Shown here one piece after another: positions 12,990-24,582 of a stretch of 64,000 nucleotides of DNA. Made by a program: the position numbers and the translations under genes. Position 1 is the stretch's first letter. Every line of letters begins with the position of its first letter. This DNA comes from Pneumocystis sp. 'macacae' (taxonomy: Eukaryota > Ascomycota > Pneumocystomycetes > Pneumocystales > Pneumocystaceae), in assembly GCA_018127085.1 (NCBI GenBank), contig CM030726.1:248001-312000 (forward strand), written 5' to 3'. The notes beneath the pieces were generated by a model, which saw only the letters and a list, made by a program, of their open reading frames with translations, was not told the DNA's origin and searched no databases.

Positions 12990-13262
12990 TTTTATATTTT
13001 AAATAGTATTTAATACGATATTTAATATGTAAAGTTGGTAGTGCTGCGATAATGGTATATTAATTATACGCTGGTTATACAGTGATAATGAAGTTAAAAT
13101 AAAGAAAAAAAGATACAGCAGTTGCAAATAAAGTATGAGTTGTTAACAAGAACATAACTAATATACATAGTTCATAGAAGATAAATGAATGTTTTTAATT
13201 TTTCAGATGTAGGAGTAGTATGAAGATATAAGTTTAAAGATATTTTAAAAAGGGTATATTAT

Positions 13263-15317
13263 TTATTTTATACTTTTTCCTTTGTTTGTAGAGTCTGTTT
13301 TTGAGCCAATACGAAAAGAAGTTATCGATCCAGTACTTTGGGTTGATAAAACAGTGATATGGCCAGTGCTTTCACCGACAACAAATACATCTTCGTCAGG
13401 AGACATACAGGCTGCAGTAATTGCAGAATTCACTTCAACAATATCAGATACAAAAGGTTCGTTATGACCAAGATTCCATAATTTTAAATATCCATCAGAG
13501 CCACCAGTTATAAAACTAAATGTGTAAAGGCTCCATAAGGAAACCGTTGTTCCTGAGTCAAGGTCTTCTGAATTAGCGCTGTCTGAATAAACCAATTTTG
13601 TTTTTCCATGGCGCAAAATATGAAGTGGTATATCAGGTTTTCTTGTATCCCAAATGTAAGTACAGCGGTCAGTGCCACTTGAAGTTAAATATCGAAGGCA
13701 AGGACTAAAAACTTATAAGTATGAATAGTTACTATTACTGAATACAAACCTTAATGTTACTTGGTTGATATCTTTTTGAGGAGAATAACATTCAATAACT
13801 ATGGACCAATCTTTTGCAGTATAAATTCTGATTCTTCCATCTTTAAATGTGTTGCTTCCTGTAATGAAATAGTTTGAAAACTCGTGCGCAAAAACAGATG
13901 TATGTGATGTGCCTTCTGTTTTTAATTCCTTTAGAAATGTTTCTGTTGCAATATCAAATACAACTGCAGTTCCTAAATATTTAGATTCATCTATATTTTC
14001 ATAACCAACAATAAGAAAATTATCTAATACATGATTTCCAAATGTCATTGCAGATCCATAAAAATTATGATTTACTGTTCCCAATTTCGTGTATGAAGCA
14101 CATAATCCATTTTCATTTAATCTATATAAATGAATATTACTAAAAAAAATTAATCTTAATTAACAAAAGATGAAAAACTAACCCATCATGCGATGATACA
14201 GATAATATTCTAGGATTTGTGGGATGCGTTGCCATCATATCTATTTTTCCATCAAAATCTAATTTTTATTTAATTCATTTTTTATAAAATTTTTAATACC
14301 TTTAAAGGAATTCAATAAGTGACCAGATCTTGACCAAACTTTTACTGTAGAATCAAAAGCTCCAGAGAAAAGAAATAAACCGTCAGCTGAAAATTTAACA
14401 TTGGATACTGTTGGATAAAAAACATTTCTATTAGTAATTATTTTATGATCCATTAAAACAGTGCAAGTTTCAGTTTCCATATCACATATAACTAAGTTTC
14501 CTTCACGATTATATTCATCTTGTGTTGTAGAACATCCAAAAGCAAATTTTTTGCCTAATGAATCAAAAGCTAAATCGATTACATCACCGCTAGTTCTATC
14601 AAAAAATTTGTGAGGTCTCAAAAAATGAATTATTTTTGAATTTATATCATTTAAAACATTTTTTGCATATTTAGGATGAATTCTTCCACCACATTGACGT
14701 TGTAGAAAAAGATTCATTAAATTAGATTTTATAACTCTATCATCCTGTACTGATCTTTCAGGACCTTTTGGAAGGACCTTGATAGCAATTGAATTGTATG
14801 GTGTCTTGAAATCTGGATAGTCATTTAAAAACCTTTTACAGTCATCAATAGTTCGTCCAGGTAAAAAAGAACCAATTCTTTCTTCAATTTGTTTATCGTC
14901 TAAAAAAGATAAAAGTCGGGACAACATAAATGCTTCATAACCTGTAAAATCTATATGTATAATATTATTTTTTAATTTTTCAAGTTCTTCCCAATATCCT
15001 GCATGACGAAGAAATTGACGAGCTTTTTTACTAAGATACGGTCTACATAAATCTAAATCATCCCTGTAAGGAGCAATAAGTTCAAAAGGAATATTGTATG
15101 CAGATTCCGTATAGTTTGAGTCTTTACAATCAAATGATATATCGTTCGTATATTTTTTTTCATTTATCAATATTTTTTCTTGAGTAGGAATTAAAACATC
15201 ATCATAATAATACTCATCAAAAAAATCATAAACAAATTCTTTTTGATTTAAGTGTATGTTATTTCTAGAATTTTCATAAATTTCAATATTTGCCTTTTTT
15301 GCAAATTCATTTGACAT
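13263..15317 (-). CDS. WD40-repeat protein, possibly Raf1/DIM-9-like
   Basis: Begins MSNEFAKKANIEIYENS with a long non-WD N-terminus (FLRHAGYWEELEKLKNNII, then SFLPGRTIDDCKRFLNDYP and LMNLFLQRQCGGRIHPKYAK). It then runs into a propeller: VSNVKFSADGLFLFSGAFDS, TVKVWSRSGHLLNSFK, joined by introns to DFDGKIDMMATHPTNPRILS, a middle region with FAHEFSNYFITGSN, and GGSDGYLKLWNLGHNEPFVS near the end. The large first exon is 15317-14295. The architecture resembles the WD40 subunits of Cul4-type H3K9 methylation complexes (fission yeast Raf1, Neurospora DIM-9), but that match is from memory and weak. WD40 character is sure; the family is a guess. Tandem with CTF4 on the same strand, 273 bp upstream of it. 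Confidence 0.8.
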
Positions 15318-16518
15318 TTGAAATAATATATAATAAAATTTGGTTTTATAAAGATACTTTGATTAAGAATTTATATATATTTCCGCTGTATCTCTATTTC
15401 CAGATGAATAAATATTCACTAGTTTAATCTAGAAGTTGTTTTTCATAGAATAAATTATCTTTTCTAACATTATTAATTGGTTTGAGATAAAACTCCAATA
15501 ACTTCTAACTTTAGATTATAATTAATATTTAGAATTAGAAGTACATAGTAGTGTTACCAAAAAAATATAAAAATAGTTAGAAATTCTATTATTATTTAAT
15601 TTAAATTTGTATTCAAATTTTTAAAAGATTAGATAACCTAATTTAAAAATATATATAAAAATTCCATTTTATATTTTTAACCAATTATAAAACATATTTA
15701 TATCTTTTATAAGATGCAAATAGCGTAGATATTAAAGATATAAAAAAAAATTTATAATAAACCTAAAGTATATTTCCAAAAAAGAAATTAAGCATTACTA
15801 TATATGATTCATGAAAAAACGAACAACTTCATTCAGAAAAATATATAAATGTTTTCGATGCGATAAGGAAATATTGGTCTTTGGAGAATTATTCTCCTCT
15901 GAATCTCCCCATTTCATCGAATATAACTATCATATCTTAAAAATATAATAATTTTTTGTTCTAAGGTATTTGATAGGAGTTCAATAAATAAATAACTTAT
16001 AAAGAACACACAATAATATACCTTTTATGTACAATTTATAAAATTTTACGTTTAATCTAAAATTTACCCTATTTTTATAGTGCGAAATTTAGGTTAGAAT
16101 AAAAAATTAGTATTATCATAAAAATTATTAGATAATATCTTAAAGTTTTGTTTTTAAATTTAAAAAGTTAAAAAAATATTTTTGTTTTATATTTTTTATA
16201 TAATTTAAATTTATTTTGAAATAAATCTATAAAAATAAATGAATTTTTTTAAAAAAATTAAACAGAAATTTCAATTTATTTTAAATTAATTTTAACAATT
16301 TTTACTTATTAAGATTTTACTTTTATAATTTACTTTTATAATCATAGAGATAATAATCGATAATCGAATCAGATTTTTGACAAAATTTTCTAAAATTTAT
16401 TAAATTAAGAAAAAATAGGAGCTAGAAAAAAACAAGAAAACAATCTATTATGAATGTTATTGTTTAAGATGTATTATTATAAGTTTATTTTTTTTTGAGA
16501 AAATTTGAACAGTAAAAA
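15318..16518. other. Intergenic 1.2 kb, divergent promoter region
   Basis: Between two divergent genes (WD40 gene and GGC1). Very AT-rich, no open frame of note. One stretch at 15856-15958 shows base-pairing potential and an Sm-site-like run; see findings. Confidence 0.55.
15856..15958 (+). other. Structured element with Sm-site-like tail (unidentified)
   Basis: CGATG (15856-15860) can pair with CATCG (15915-15919) and AAAT (15869-15872) with ATTT (15911-15914). Inside is a perfect hairpin, GGAGAAT (15883-15889) with ATTCTCC (15891-15897). AATTTTTTG follows at 15950-15958. No loop sequence of U1, U2, U4, U5 or U6 is present, so I cannot name it. It may be chance in AT-rich DNA. Confidence 0.25.
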
Positions 16519-17741
16519 ATGTTATTTGCAAAACCTACAAAATCGACAAACCTAGATTGCAATAAAGAAAGCAATATTGCGCGTGTATTTGGGTCTATGA
16601 CAGCAGGCATACTTGAATTGGTAGTTTTCCATCCTGTATGTTTTCTGTGTTTAATTTTATTTTTTTTATATGAACATTTTTAGGCTGATACAATTTCAAA
16701 AAGACTTATGAATAATTATGGGAAAATAACATCATTGTCACATCTAAATAATGTTATTTTTAAAAAAGAAGCATTTTCATCTTTGTCTTCAAAGTTTTTA
16801 TCATTGTTTCCTGGTTTAGGATATGCGGCTGGATATAAGATTCTTCAACGCATATATAAATATTCTGGTCAACCTATTGTAAATGTTGCATTTATAATAT
16901 AATGTATCTAATCGTTTCTACATAGATTAGTGACTATTTATCAATTCATTATGGAAAGGAATTTCAAAATATTTTTGGTAAAAATAGCAAGGCAATAATG
17001 CATGCTACTGCTGGAAGGTACATTTTTATTGAAAAAAAGAAAAAAATATTTAAATGTTTTAAGCTTTATTGGAATAGGGGAAATTGTGCTTCTTCCTCTT
17101 GATATATTAAAAATTAAACATCAAACGAATCCCGATGTATTTAAAGGAAGAAAATTAACTGACATTATTGTTCAAGAAAACTTTAAATTATATCGGGGAT
17201 GGGGTTGGACGGCTGCTCGGAATGCTCCAGGGAGTTTTTCTGTAATAATAAACATATTTATGCTTAAACTTATTTTATGTAGCTTTTTGGGGGTAGTGCT
17301 CTTATAAAGGATCATCTTTTTGGTCTTTCAGATTATAGTAAAGCTACATGGATGCAGAATTTCGTAGCATCCGTTGCTGGTGCTGTTGCTAGTCTTACTG
17401 TAAGTTCTATTTTCCTTATGCTTTTTTTTGATACTTAAAACTGATTAAATTAGGTTAGTGCACCACTGGATGTTATTAAAACTCGTGTACAAAGTCGAAA
17501 TTTTGATTATCCGAAAAATGGAATCTTGATTTTACGAAGTATGGTTAAGAATGAAGGTAATTGCAGTTTTTATTTAAATAAAAATCGATGAAACAAAATA
17601 GGTTTTTTTTCATTTTTTAAAGGGTTAGCACCGAAGATTCTTACAGTAGGACCTAAATTGGTGTTTTCATTTACAGTTGTACAATCCTTAACTCCTATGT
17701 TTGATGTATTTTTTTCCGCTTCTGAAAAATATGTGTACTAA
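16519..17741 (+). CDS. GGC1: Mitochondrial GTP/GDP carrier
   Basis: Member of the mitochondrial carrier family that exchanges GTP for GDP across the inner membrane; in yeast it also affects iron homeostasis. Three carrier repeats are visible: ARVFGSMTAGILELVVFHP then ADTISKRLMNN; FIGIGEIVLLPLDILKIKHQ; and ASVAGAVASLTVSAPLDVIK then TRVQSRNF. Strongly typical of Ggc1 rather than other carriers are LFPGLGYAAGYKILQRIYKY, FKLYRGWGWTAARNAPGSFS, LFGGSALIKDH and KILTVGPKLVFSF. Seven or so exons joined by 40-60 nt introns, all in frame. The protein ends SASEKYVY. Confidence 0.94.
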
Positions 17742-18134
17742 CATATTTTTCTACACAAATAATCCTTAAATATATACTAATGACATAGTGTTAATCCTTT
17801 TTCTTATATCTATATTTTATATGTATAAACTTGTTATTTTTATAGATCGAAATATATATTTCAGAAATATTAGTAAGATGGGCTTAAAATATCAGACATA
17901 TTAAAAAATAAATATAAATTAAGAAAAAGTGGTTATATAAAATACTTTAGTGCATTTAGGCATATGATAATTAATAATTATGTAAAATTCCTATAAAAAG
18001 TAATATATATTTAATATATTACAATCATTTTAAAAACTAAAATATAAGTAGTTATAATATTAGTACAGAAATATCTAATACCGATAAGTTTTGAAATGAT
18101 GTTGTGAAAGAATTTTTTAGTTCTTATTTTCGAA
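17742..18134. other. Convergent intergenic region, nothing seen
   Basis: 393 bp between the GGC1 and CHS7 stop codons; AT-rich, carries the 3' ends of both genes. Confidence 0.6.
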
Positions 18135-19363
18135 TTATGAAGAAAAATCAAATTTCGGAACATTAGTCATTTGAGTTTCTTGAAACACAGGTTCATCCCA
18201 ATCATCTATTATTCTTTAAGATACAAAAAGGCTATTTATGATGCAAAGTACCTTCTGTGATTGAATCCCAAAATTTATATAATAGAATCATACTTATAAG
18301 GAGAAAAATTGTTTCAATAAATGAACCATCTATTTGTCCACGTACGGCATGACAAATATGTCTACTTGCAACGAAATTAAATATTTGACCAGTCATAAAT
18401 GAAACTAAAGAACCCGACAATAATACTAAATATAAGTAAATAAGTAAATAGAAACTTAAGGAATACTAACATAAAGGCTTCCATTCTTCCAATACCTTGA
18501 AAACCAATATAAACTCTAATATGAAATACCCAACGATAGAAACAAGAGGCCACAAAAAGTATAAAATATACGCTCCATAATTCTGAAGCGCATAATAACT
18601 ATCTATAAAAGTATTGCTCCAAAAAAACATTGAATCTAAAATAATATAACCAGAACCCACAAATAATAGTATAGAAGGGATAACCAGTAACTATTAAAAA
18701 TCTAAGGAAAATCTTTTTAAATGTAAGAGTTTTACAGAAATCGAAAAAATAGTCCCATCTTCAAATAGCTGATATCCAACAACTGCATTTAATAAAAGAA
18801 CCCAGAAAAAAGTAACTATTAAGCCTATATGGGCAGCTGTGAAGTACTTTTAAACAATATTAATATTTTAAAGTATTATGTGTCAAATTACCACAAATAA
18901 TTTAGCATTAGTAACAAACCCCCCAATACTGAATATCTGACAAATGCTAATCAAGAAATAGATCAAAATTAGTATTTGCATTTCCCTTCGACCTAGATTA
19001 TATGAATTGAATGATGTTAATTAAGGATTCTAAGGAAAACTACCAACTGCTGCATATTTTGATTGAGAACGAAAAATAAGCCATAGTGCTGTCAGTGCAG
19101 ATATAGAAGCAAACAAAACATTCACTTTAGTAATAGGTCAGACACAAATAAATACAACTATAGAATCGATACGTGGATTTCTTATTCGGATTCCAAATAT
19201 ACGTCCAAGTCCTTTCAACACACAATGTGATTCAAAATTGCCTAAAAAAATATTGCAAACTGATAAGCACGATTAATATATATACAAAAGTATAAAAGAA
19301 AATTCAGGACATACTTGGAACTGTACTTGAGCGACAAATTGATTTAAAGTTGCCGAATTTCAT
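18135..19363 (-). CDS. CHS7: Chitin synthase export chaperone Chs7 family
   Basis: Polytopic ER membrane protein whose yeast relative is needed for export of chitin synthase Chs3. Start MKFGNFKSICRSSTVPS, then a Cys-containing lumenal loop. Membrane segments follow, including VNVLFASISALTALWLIF, REMQILILIYFLISICQIF and TFFWVLLLNAVVGYQLF. Next come GYIILDSMFFWSNTF, LYFLWPLVSIVGYFILEFIL and GQIDGSFIETIFLLISMILL. The conserved end FWDSITEDDWDEPVF is formed by splicing into the last exon (ITE joined to DDWDE), and the protein stops at FDFSS. About seven exons. Notable if the organism lacks chitin synthases, as reported for Pneumocystis; a different client or a lost one is then implied. Confidence 0.88.
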
Positions 19364-20431
19364 GTATTATAATTTTTTGGTATTTTAAAATATTTTTTCA
19401 GAGAAAAATGCTTCAATGGCTTAAAGAAAAAATTAAAAACGTCAAGTAGTATTATTATAAATACTTGTTTTTATTTTTAAATGATAATTCCATAAAAATT
19501 TGAAAATCTCAAACCGATTAATTTTTTATCGGTTAGATTTTCCCATCGTTGCAGCCCTAAAAATCTTATTTCATTAGAAAAAATAATTGTTCTATTTTAG
19601 AGATTTTTTTTTTTTGAACAGAAAGATATTCTGTTATTATTTAATTTTTTTAAAAAACTTTTCTAGAAATTTTCATTTTTTATTAAAAGTTTTGATTTTC
19701 CTATAAATAATATACTATATTATTTAATAAGTATGAAAAAATACTATTAATTTACAATTTAAAGACCGATCTAGTTTAAAATTAGAAAAATATTCCTAAA
19801 ATATCTTGATTTATACAGCTTGAAGCGACTCATGTTGAATTTGGTTGAAACTTTTATATTAATAATTTTTTTGTAATTAGATGGTTGATATGTATAAAGT
19901 TTTTATTAGCATTTAAGTCTTTGAATAAAGACTTTTAAAGTTTTTTTTTAAATTAAAAAATATATTCTATTGTTTTTATTTTAAAATTTATAGTTATTAT
20001 TTATATTCATCAATTTTGAGAGTTTCTTAATTCATAAAAATATTATATAATTATTCAATATATGCAGAATAGCACTTATATATATGAACAATTAATAAAT
20101 TATAAAAGAAAAATTAAAATATATTTATTAATTTAGAATAGTCAAAAATTAAATATAGTTCCTTAATAATTCCAATATTCTTACTAAACCGATTTTTATA
20201 TACTGCAAAAGTGTATTGAGAGATTTAAAATGACAATAATTCTATATTTATAAGATTAAAAAGAAATAAAAAATAAAAACAATTATTTTGGAATGTACGC
20301 TCTTTAACGCTCTGTATTTATATCTAAAATTAATTCTAAAATATAAAAAATTGTTTCATTTGAAATGTTTTTAATCATGAAAAAAATATAATAGAAAAAT
20401 TCAAAACTGAGACAAAATCTGATAAAAGAAA
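19364..20431. other. Intergenic 1.07 kb, CHS7 promoter
   Basis: Between the CHS7 start and the DNA ligase stop. AT-rich with no gene seen. It holds one strong stem-loop at 19502-19542, listed separately. Confidence 0.55.
19502..19542. repeat. 15-bp inverted repeat / stem-loop
   Basis: GAAAATCT (19502-19509), a two-base bulge CA, and AACCGAT (19512-19518) pair exactly with ATCGGTT (19528-19534) and AGATTTTC (19535-19542). The loop is nine bases, mostly T. It lies about 140 bp upstream of the CHS7 start codon. Confidence 0.7.
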
Positions 20432-23067
20432 TCAGTAATCAAAATCATCTTCATTTTCCTCAAGTTTAGACATATTTTTTTGTCTAAATAATTGAGCTTC
20501 ATACATTTCCGCAACTTGTTCAGAAGTTGTAGCTTCCTCAGGGGTTTTATCATTTCTAACCCTAATATGTCTAGGAAACCTTAATGATATACCCTTATCA
20601 GAATCTACCTAGTTTTGTTAATATATCTAAATGATTATATATTATAAACCATCCCAACTGCTGCTAAGTATTTTGGACTAATACTTAAATCTGCAGCTAA
20701 AACTTCCCATACTGCTACAGGTTCAAACCATACATCTGGTTGTTCACCTTTAGCACTATGATGATGATAAGATTTTTTGTGTTCTAAGATATAATTATTA
20801 AAAAAAGCTGTATATGATTCCAAAACTTCATCTGAAAATCCTGTACCAAGTTTACAAATACTCTCATAAACACCTTTTTCAGGCTCAAAACATCCAAGCA
20901 AATATGCTCCATACATATTTGTACGTTTTCCTCGACCATAAAATCCCCCTAAAACAACTAAATCTAAGGAATCACCAATATTTGACATATAATCTTTCTT
21001 TATCTATTATTATTAAAATAAATATAAATATATAAAAGATGATAATATAACTTTTAACCAGTTTCTACTTCTTTTAGAAGGCTCATATCCAGACTCCTCT
21101 CCATCAAGCATTTTAATCATTAACCCTTCACAACTATCCTGAATACTTTTTTCTAAAAATACTTCAATATCTTCTAAAGATTTTGAATTATTAAACTGAA
21201 CAAAAGAGAATTCTCCTTCTAAAGGTCTAAATGATTGAATCAATAAATCCCTTCTTTCGCGAAATGATTTATGTATAAGAGACTAATATATATTAAAATA
21301 AAAGTTCAAAAAACATTGAAAATAACTTCTCCATTCAAATATAGTAGATCAAAAGCAAATACACAAACTTTAACTCTAATTGATTCAATATTAACATCTT
21401 TTCTTTTTCTTGTACTTAAAACTTGAAAAGGCTGAATAACTTTATTAATTCTATCCCATGCAACAGATTCACAATCTAATACAAAACTGGTTATTCCATC
21501 TTTAACAATCTATATTTATAAATCAATAAGAATCAAGGAATTATATTATTATACCTTGGGTATAACTCCCACAACGTCAGGATACTTATCTGAAATATTT
21601 TCTGAATTTCTAGAAAACACTTTAACTTTACCATTATCTATAAGATGAATTTGTATTCGTTCACCATCATATTTATATTCACATGTAAAATTTTGATTTT
21701 CAAATCTATCAAGAACTTCTGATATTGTTTTTGTGGGTTTTGCTAACATAGGTTTTAATGGAATCCCTAAAAATTAATAAACACTTAATAAAAATCCATG
21801 ATACCTGGCGTTAATTTACAGTTTTCAGAAAGGTTTTGAATACCATTCTTAAGAAGTGCTGAAACAATTATATCATATGAAGGAACTTGACTAGCATATC
21901 TTGAATAAATCTAGTAAGAATAATGACAAATTACCTAAAAACCTGTCTAACAATATTCTCTCCATTTGTAAGATAAGATGGTGTTACAATAGAACCTTTT
22001 TTTTCTGCTTCTATTCTCACCATCGTATGTGCTAGTGACATTATAACAGTCTTTTCAGCTAACTTTATTCTTAATTTTCCCTCTAATGACCTTACAATGA
22101 ATTTTGTTTCACTTCCATTTGCTATTGATAAAAGTTTTTTTATAATTCCCAGTTTTTTCATTTGTGACTATAATGATTAAAATATTTTAATATATACAAA
22201 TAGGATACATCTTTTCCAGACGTTGTTGCTATTTCCTTTAAAGATTTAAACACATTAGAGACTGTAAGCATAGATCCTTTGAACATTGTAGGCTGATTGT
22301 TTCGTGAATTCTATTTTTATTAATCTTTCTACTCTTTCAATATGGTATCTACCATTGCTACAATCCCAAGATCACCATATTCTTTATAGTCTTGTTTTAT
22401 TTTCGCTATACTTCGACCCGTTGACTCACCAATTGCTTTAATTAATAGAGACTCTCCAATACCTAATTCTAAACCCTCATAATTCGATGACACCTATTTA
22501 TTTAATATGATTTTAGATGAATAAATATAGTCACCTTATTTATCATCAAATATATTGATTGGAGCAAGCTTTCAGGAGATTTTGTTGATACCAAAAACAA
22601 AAAATCCGTTGCATAGGAAAGAATATCTAGTCTTTTGGTTGTATTTTCAATTTTTTCAAAAGTTTCGCAAAGCAATGCATATGGAATAGATTGCTCTGTA
22701 TTTTGTATAATATCTTTTTCATTCTTTAGTTTGATTTGGTCATTTTTATTTTTTTTTAATTTTATTATAAAACCTCTAATATATTCCCCTCATTATACGA
22801 TTTGGAACTCTCATTTCTGGAAATATTTTCTTTATTAAATACTAATTTGTCGTATGTTTTTCTTTTTTTAATCAAAGGATGATGCTCATCTAACTCAATA
22901 AATACAATTTCTAAAACAATAATATCTAAAACCTCTTATTTGTGTATTCTTCACAGAAGGAACTATTTTCTGGCTCAAAAAAGACCTATTATTTATCAAC
23001 ACATGTAAAAAATACACACAATATGTTACTCAAGCACTGATTGCTTAATCACTGAGAATTTAACCAT
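20432..23067 (-). CDS. CDC9: ATP-dependent DNA ligase I
   Basis: Joins Okazaki fragments and repair nicks. Adenylation motif I is [14 protein letters not shown], with Lys as the AMP acceptor. Other motifs: [60 protein letters not shown] and [15 protein letters not shown]. The DNA-binding domain includes [20 protein letters not shown]. The C-terminal OB part contains [20 protein letters not shown] and ends [10 protein letters not shown]. The N-terminus is [19 protein letters not shown], a mitochondrial-targeting or PIP-box-like stretch, joined by a 43-nt intron to [20 protein letters not shown]. About 13 short exons. Both nuclear and mitochondrial forms are known for this family; I see only this one upstream start. 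Confidence 0.94.
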
Positions 23068-23381
23068 TGCGGTTCGCAAAACTGAAGAAAATCGAATAAC
23101 ACTAACAAATAATGCACAAAATTTACTAAACACGGTTTTTTAATTGTAAGAAAATACTTAATTTTGTAATTTTTTCAAACCTAATAATCGATACTTAATA
23201 CCTCGCATGTTACACTACTATTTAAAAATATAAAAAATATACAAAAAAAGGCAATAACTTTATCATTATTTAAAAACATTTTAAACAAAAAGAACTAAAT
23301 ACATCCTCAAAGAAGTTTTAAGTGGTGTAGTAGATATTTAATGCTAGATAAATACATAAGATATATATACACATTTATGTT
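23068..23381. other. Intergenic region, nothing seen
   Basis: 314 bp separating the DNA ligase start from the COX5 stop, both on the minus strand. AT-rich; must contain the ligase promoter. Confidence 0.6.
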
Positions 23382-24028
23382 TTATTTAGATCTGACCATG
23401 CCCTTTCCTGTATATCCTTCACTACTAATACCTGTAATAGGCTCAATATTCTGTGATTTAAGAAGCTCATTCGATGCTTCTTGCCATTCCTTAGTCATTG
23501 TAGGTGGCGGAGGCTCCGCTATATACTATAAAATAAAATAAAAAACATAAAAATACGTACCAAATGAGCGAATACAATAAAATAGAACACCTGATATTGC
23601 AATCATACTCAATGTTCCTAGTGCTACCTTTTTGAAAAACCCTGGTGGATGAATGATTGAGCGAGATCCATAAGGCCCAAAAGCGATAAAATACGCTGTA
23701 CGAATTGATTAGTCCATTGTTACTTAAAAATATAAAAAATGCACTGAAAAAATAGTCTAAGCGAAAAAACATTGGACGTACTCTATAATGTCCTCTTATA
23801 TATATTTTTTTATCTAAAACATACCCGCCTTTTTTTCCTCTATTGTAAGCTCAGACCACGGTCCACGCTGCCTCTCATTCAGCTGCCTCTGAATATCCAT
23901 TTGCTCATCAGGAGACATATTATCCCATCGTTTCTCTAGATCTGAAATGTTTTTAGTAAATTTTAGTGTTATTTATATATTTGCAGACCAAGTAATAATG
24001 GTTTTGAAAGTTTGCGTGCAGTTTTCAT
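23382..24028 (-). CDS. COX5: Cytochrome c oxidase subunit 5 (COX IV family)
   Basis: Nuclear-encoded single-span subunit of complex IV. Exon 1 gives MKTARKLSKPLLL; after splicing, DLEKRWDNMSPDEQMDIQRQ and RGPWSELTIEEKKA. A long intron (about 125 nt, starting GTATGT near 23826) precedes AYFIAFGPYGSRSI and the membrane span VALGTLSMIAISGVLFYCI. The C-terminus reads AEPPPPTMTKEWQEASNELL and ends GKGMVRSK. The visible N-terminus is very short for a mitochondrial precursor, so an extra upstream exon is possible. Divergent from HDA1 with a 554-bp intergenic region. Confidence 0.88.
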
Positions 24029-24582
24029 AGACCGACGTAATATATCGGAAGTGAGGTGCGCACACAAGAAACACCGTTGTGCGCCCCAATGCATTATTTT
24101 ATCACGTTAATACGTGTTAAAAGAGCTTGAAATAGAGCTTCAAAAGCTTAAATATATGATAGTTATCGTGGAATGCTTTTTCGCGGTGTATACACCCGCT
24201 TGTGCAGAAAGGGTTAAAAAAAATATGCAGATTTAAAGAAACAAACAAAGATATGTAGATATTTAGAAAGAATGATTTATATTTATATTAATATTTGTAT
24301 GTATAGTAGAATTTTTTTGGCAATTGGATATTAGTGTTTGAGTGGATGAGTCATCGTCAACAGGAAGACGTCTTATGCGAATAAAAATAAAAAATGGACT
24401 GAATTTAAATAGAAGAAATATGTATTAAATAAATAAAAAATGAGCAATATTTGATACACTTCTCTTTATTATAAAGTTTTTTTTTATATCTTGAAATTTT
24501 GATTTGAGGGAGAAATATAAAAAAGAAGTTATAAAGAAACATAGAAGGTTTCCTATGATTTTTAGGAGAAAAAAAAGATACT
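24029..24582. promoter_or_regulatory. COX5/HDA1 divergent promoter with palindromes
   Basis: Near COX5, GCGCACA (24058-24064) and TGTGCGC (24078-24084) form an inverted repeat. At 24184-24198 there is CGG-N9-CCG whose centre GGTGTATACACC is a perfect palindrome; this is the layout of a zinc-cluster (Zn2Cys6) site. These GC-rich elements stand out against AT-rich surroundings. No factor can be named. Confidence 0.5.

Noticed and set aside
22921..22942. A 22-nt intron near the N-terminus of DNA ligase
   Set aside because: Extending to the next acceptor gives a 43-nt intron in the same phase and keeps the frame open.
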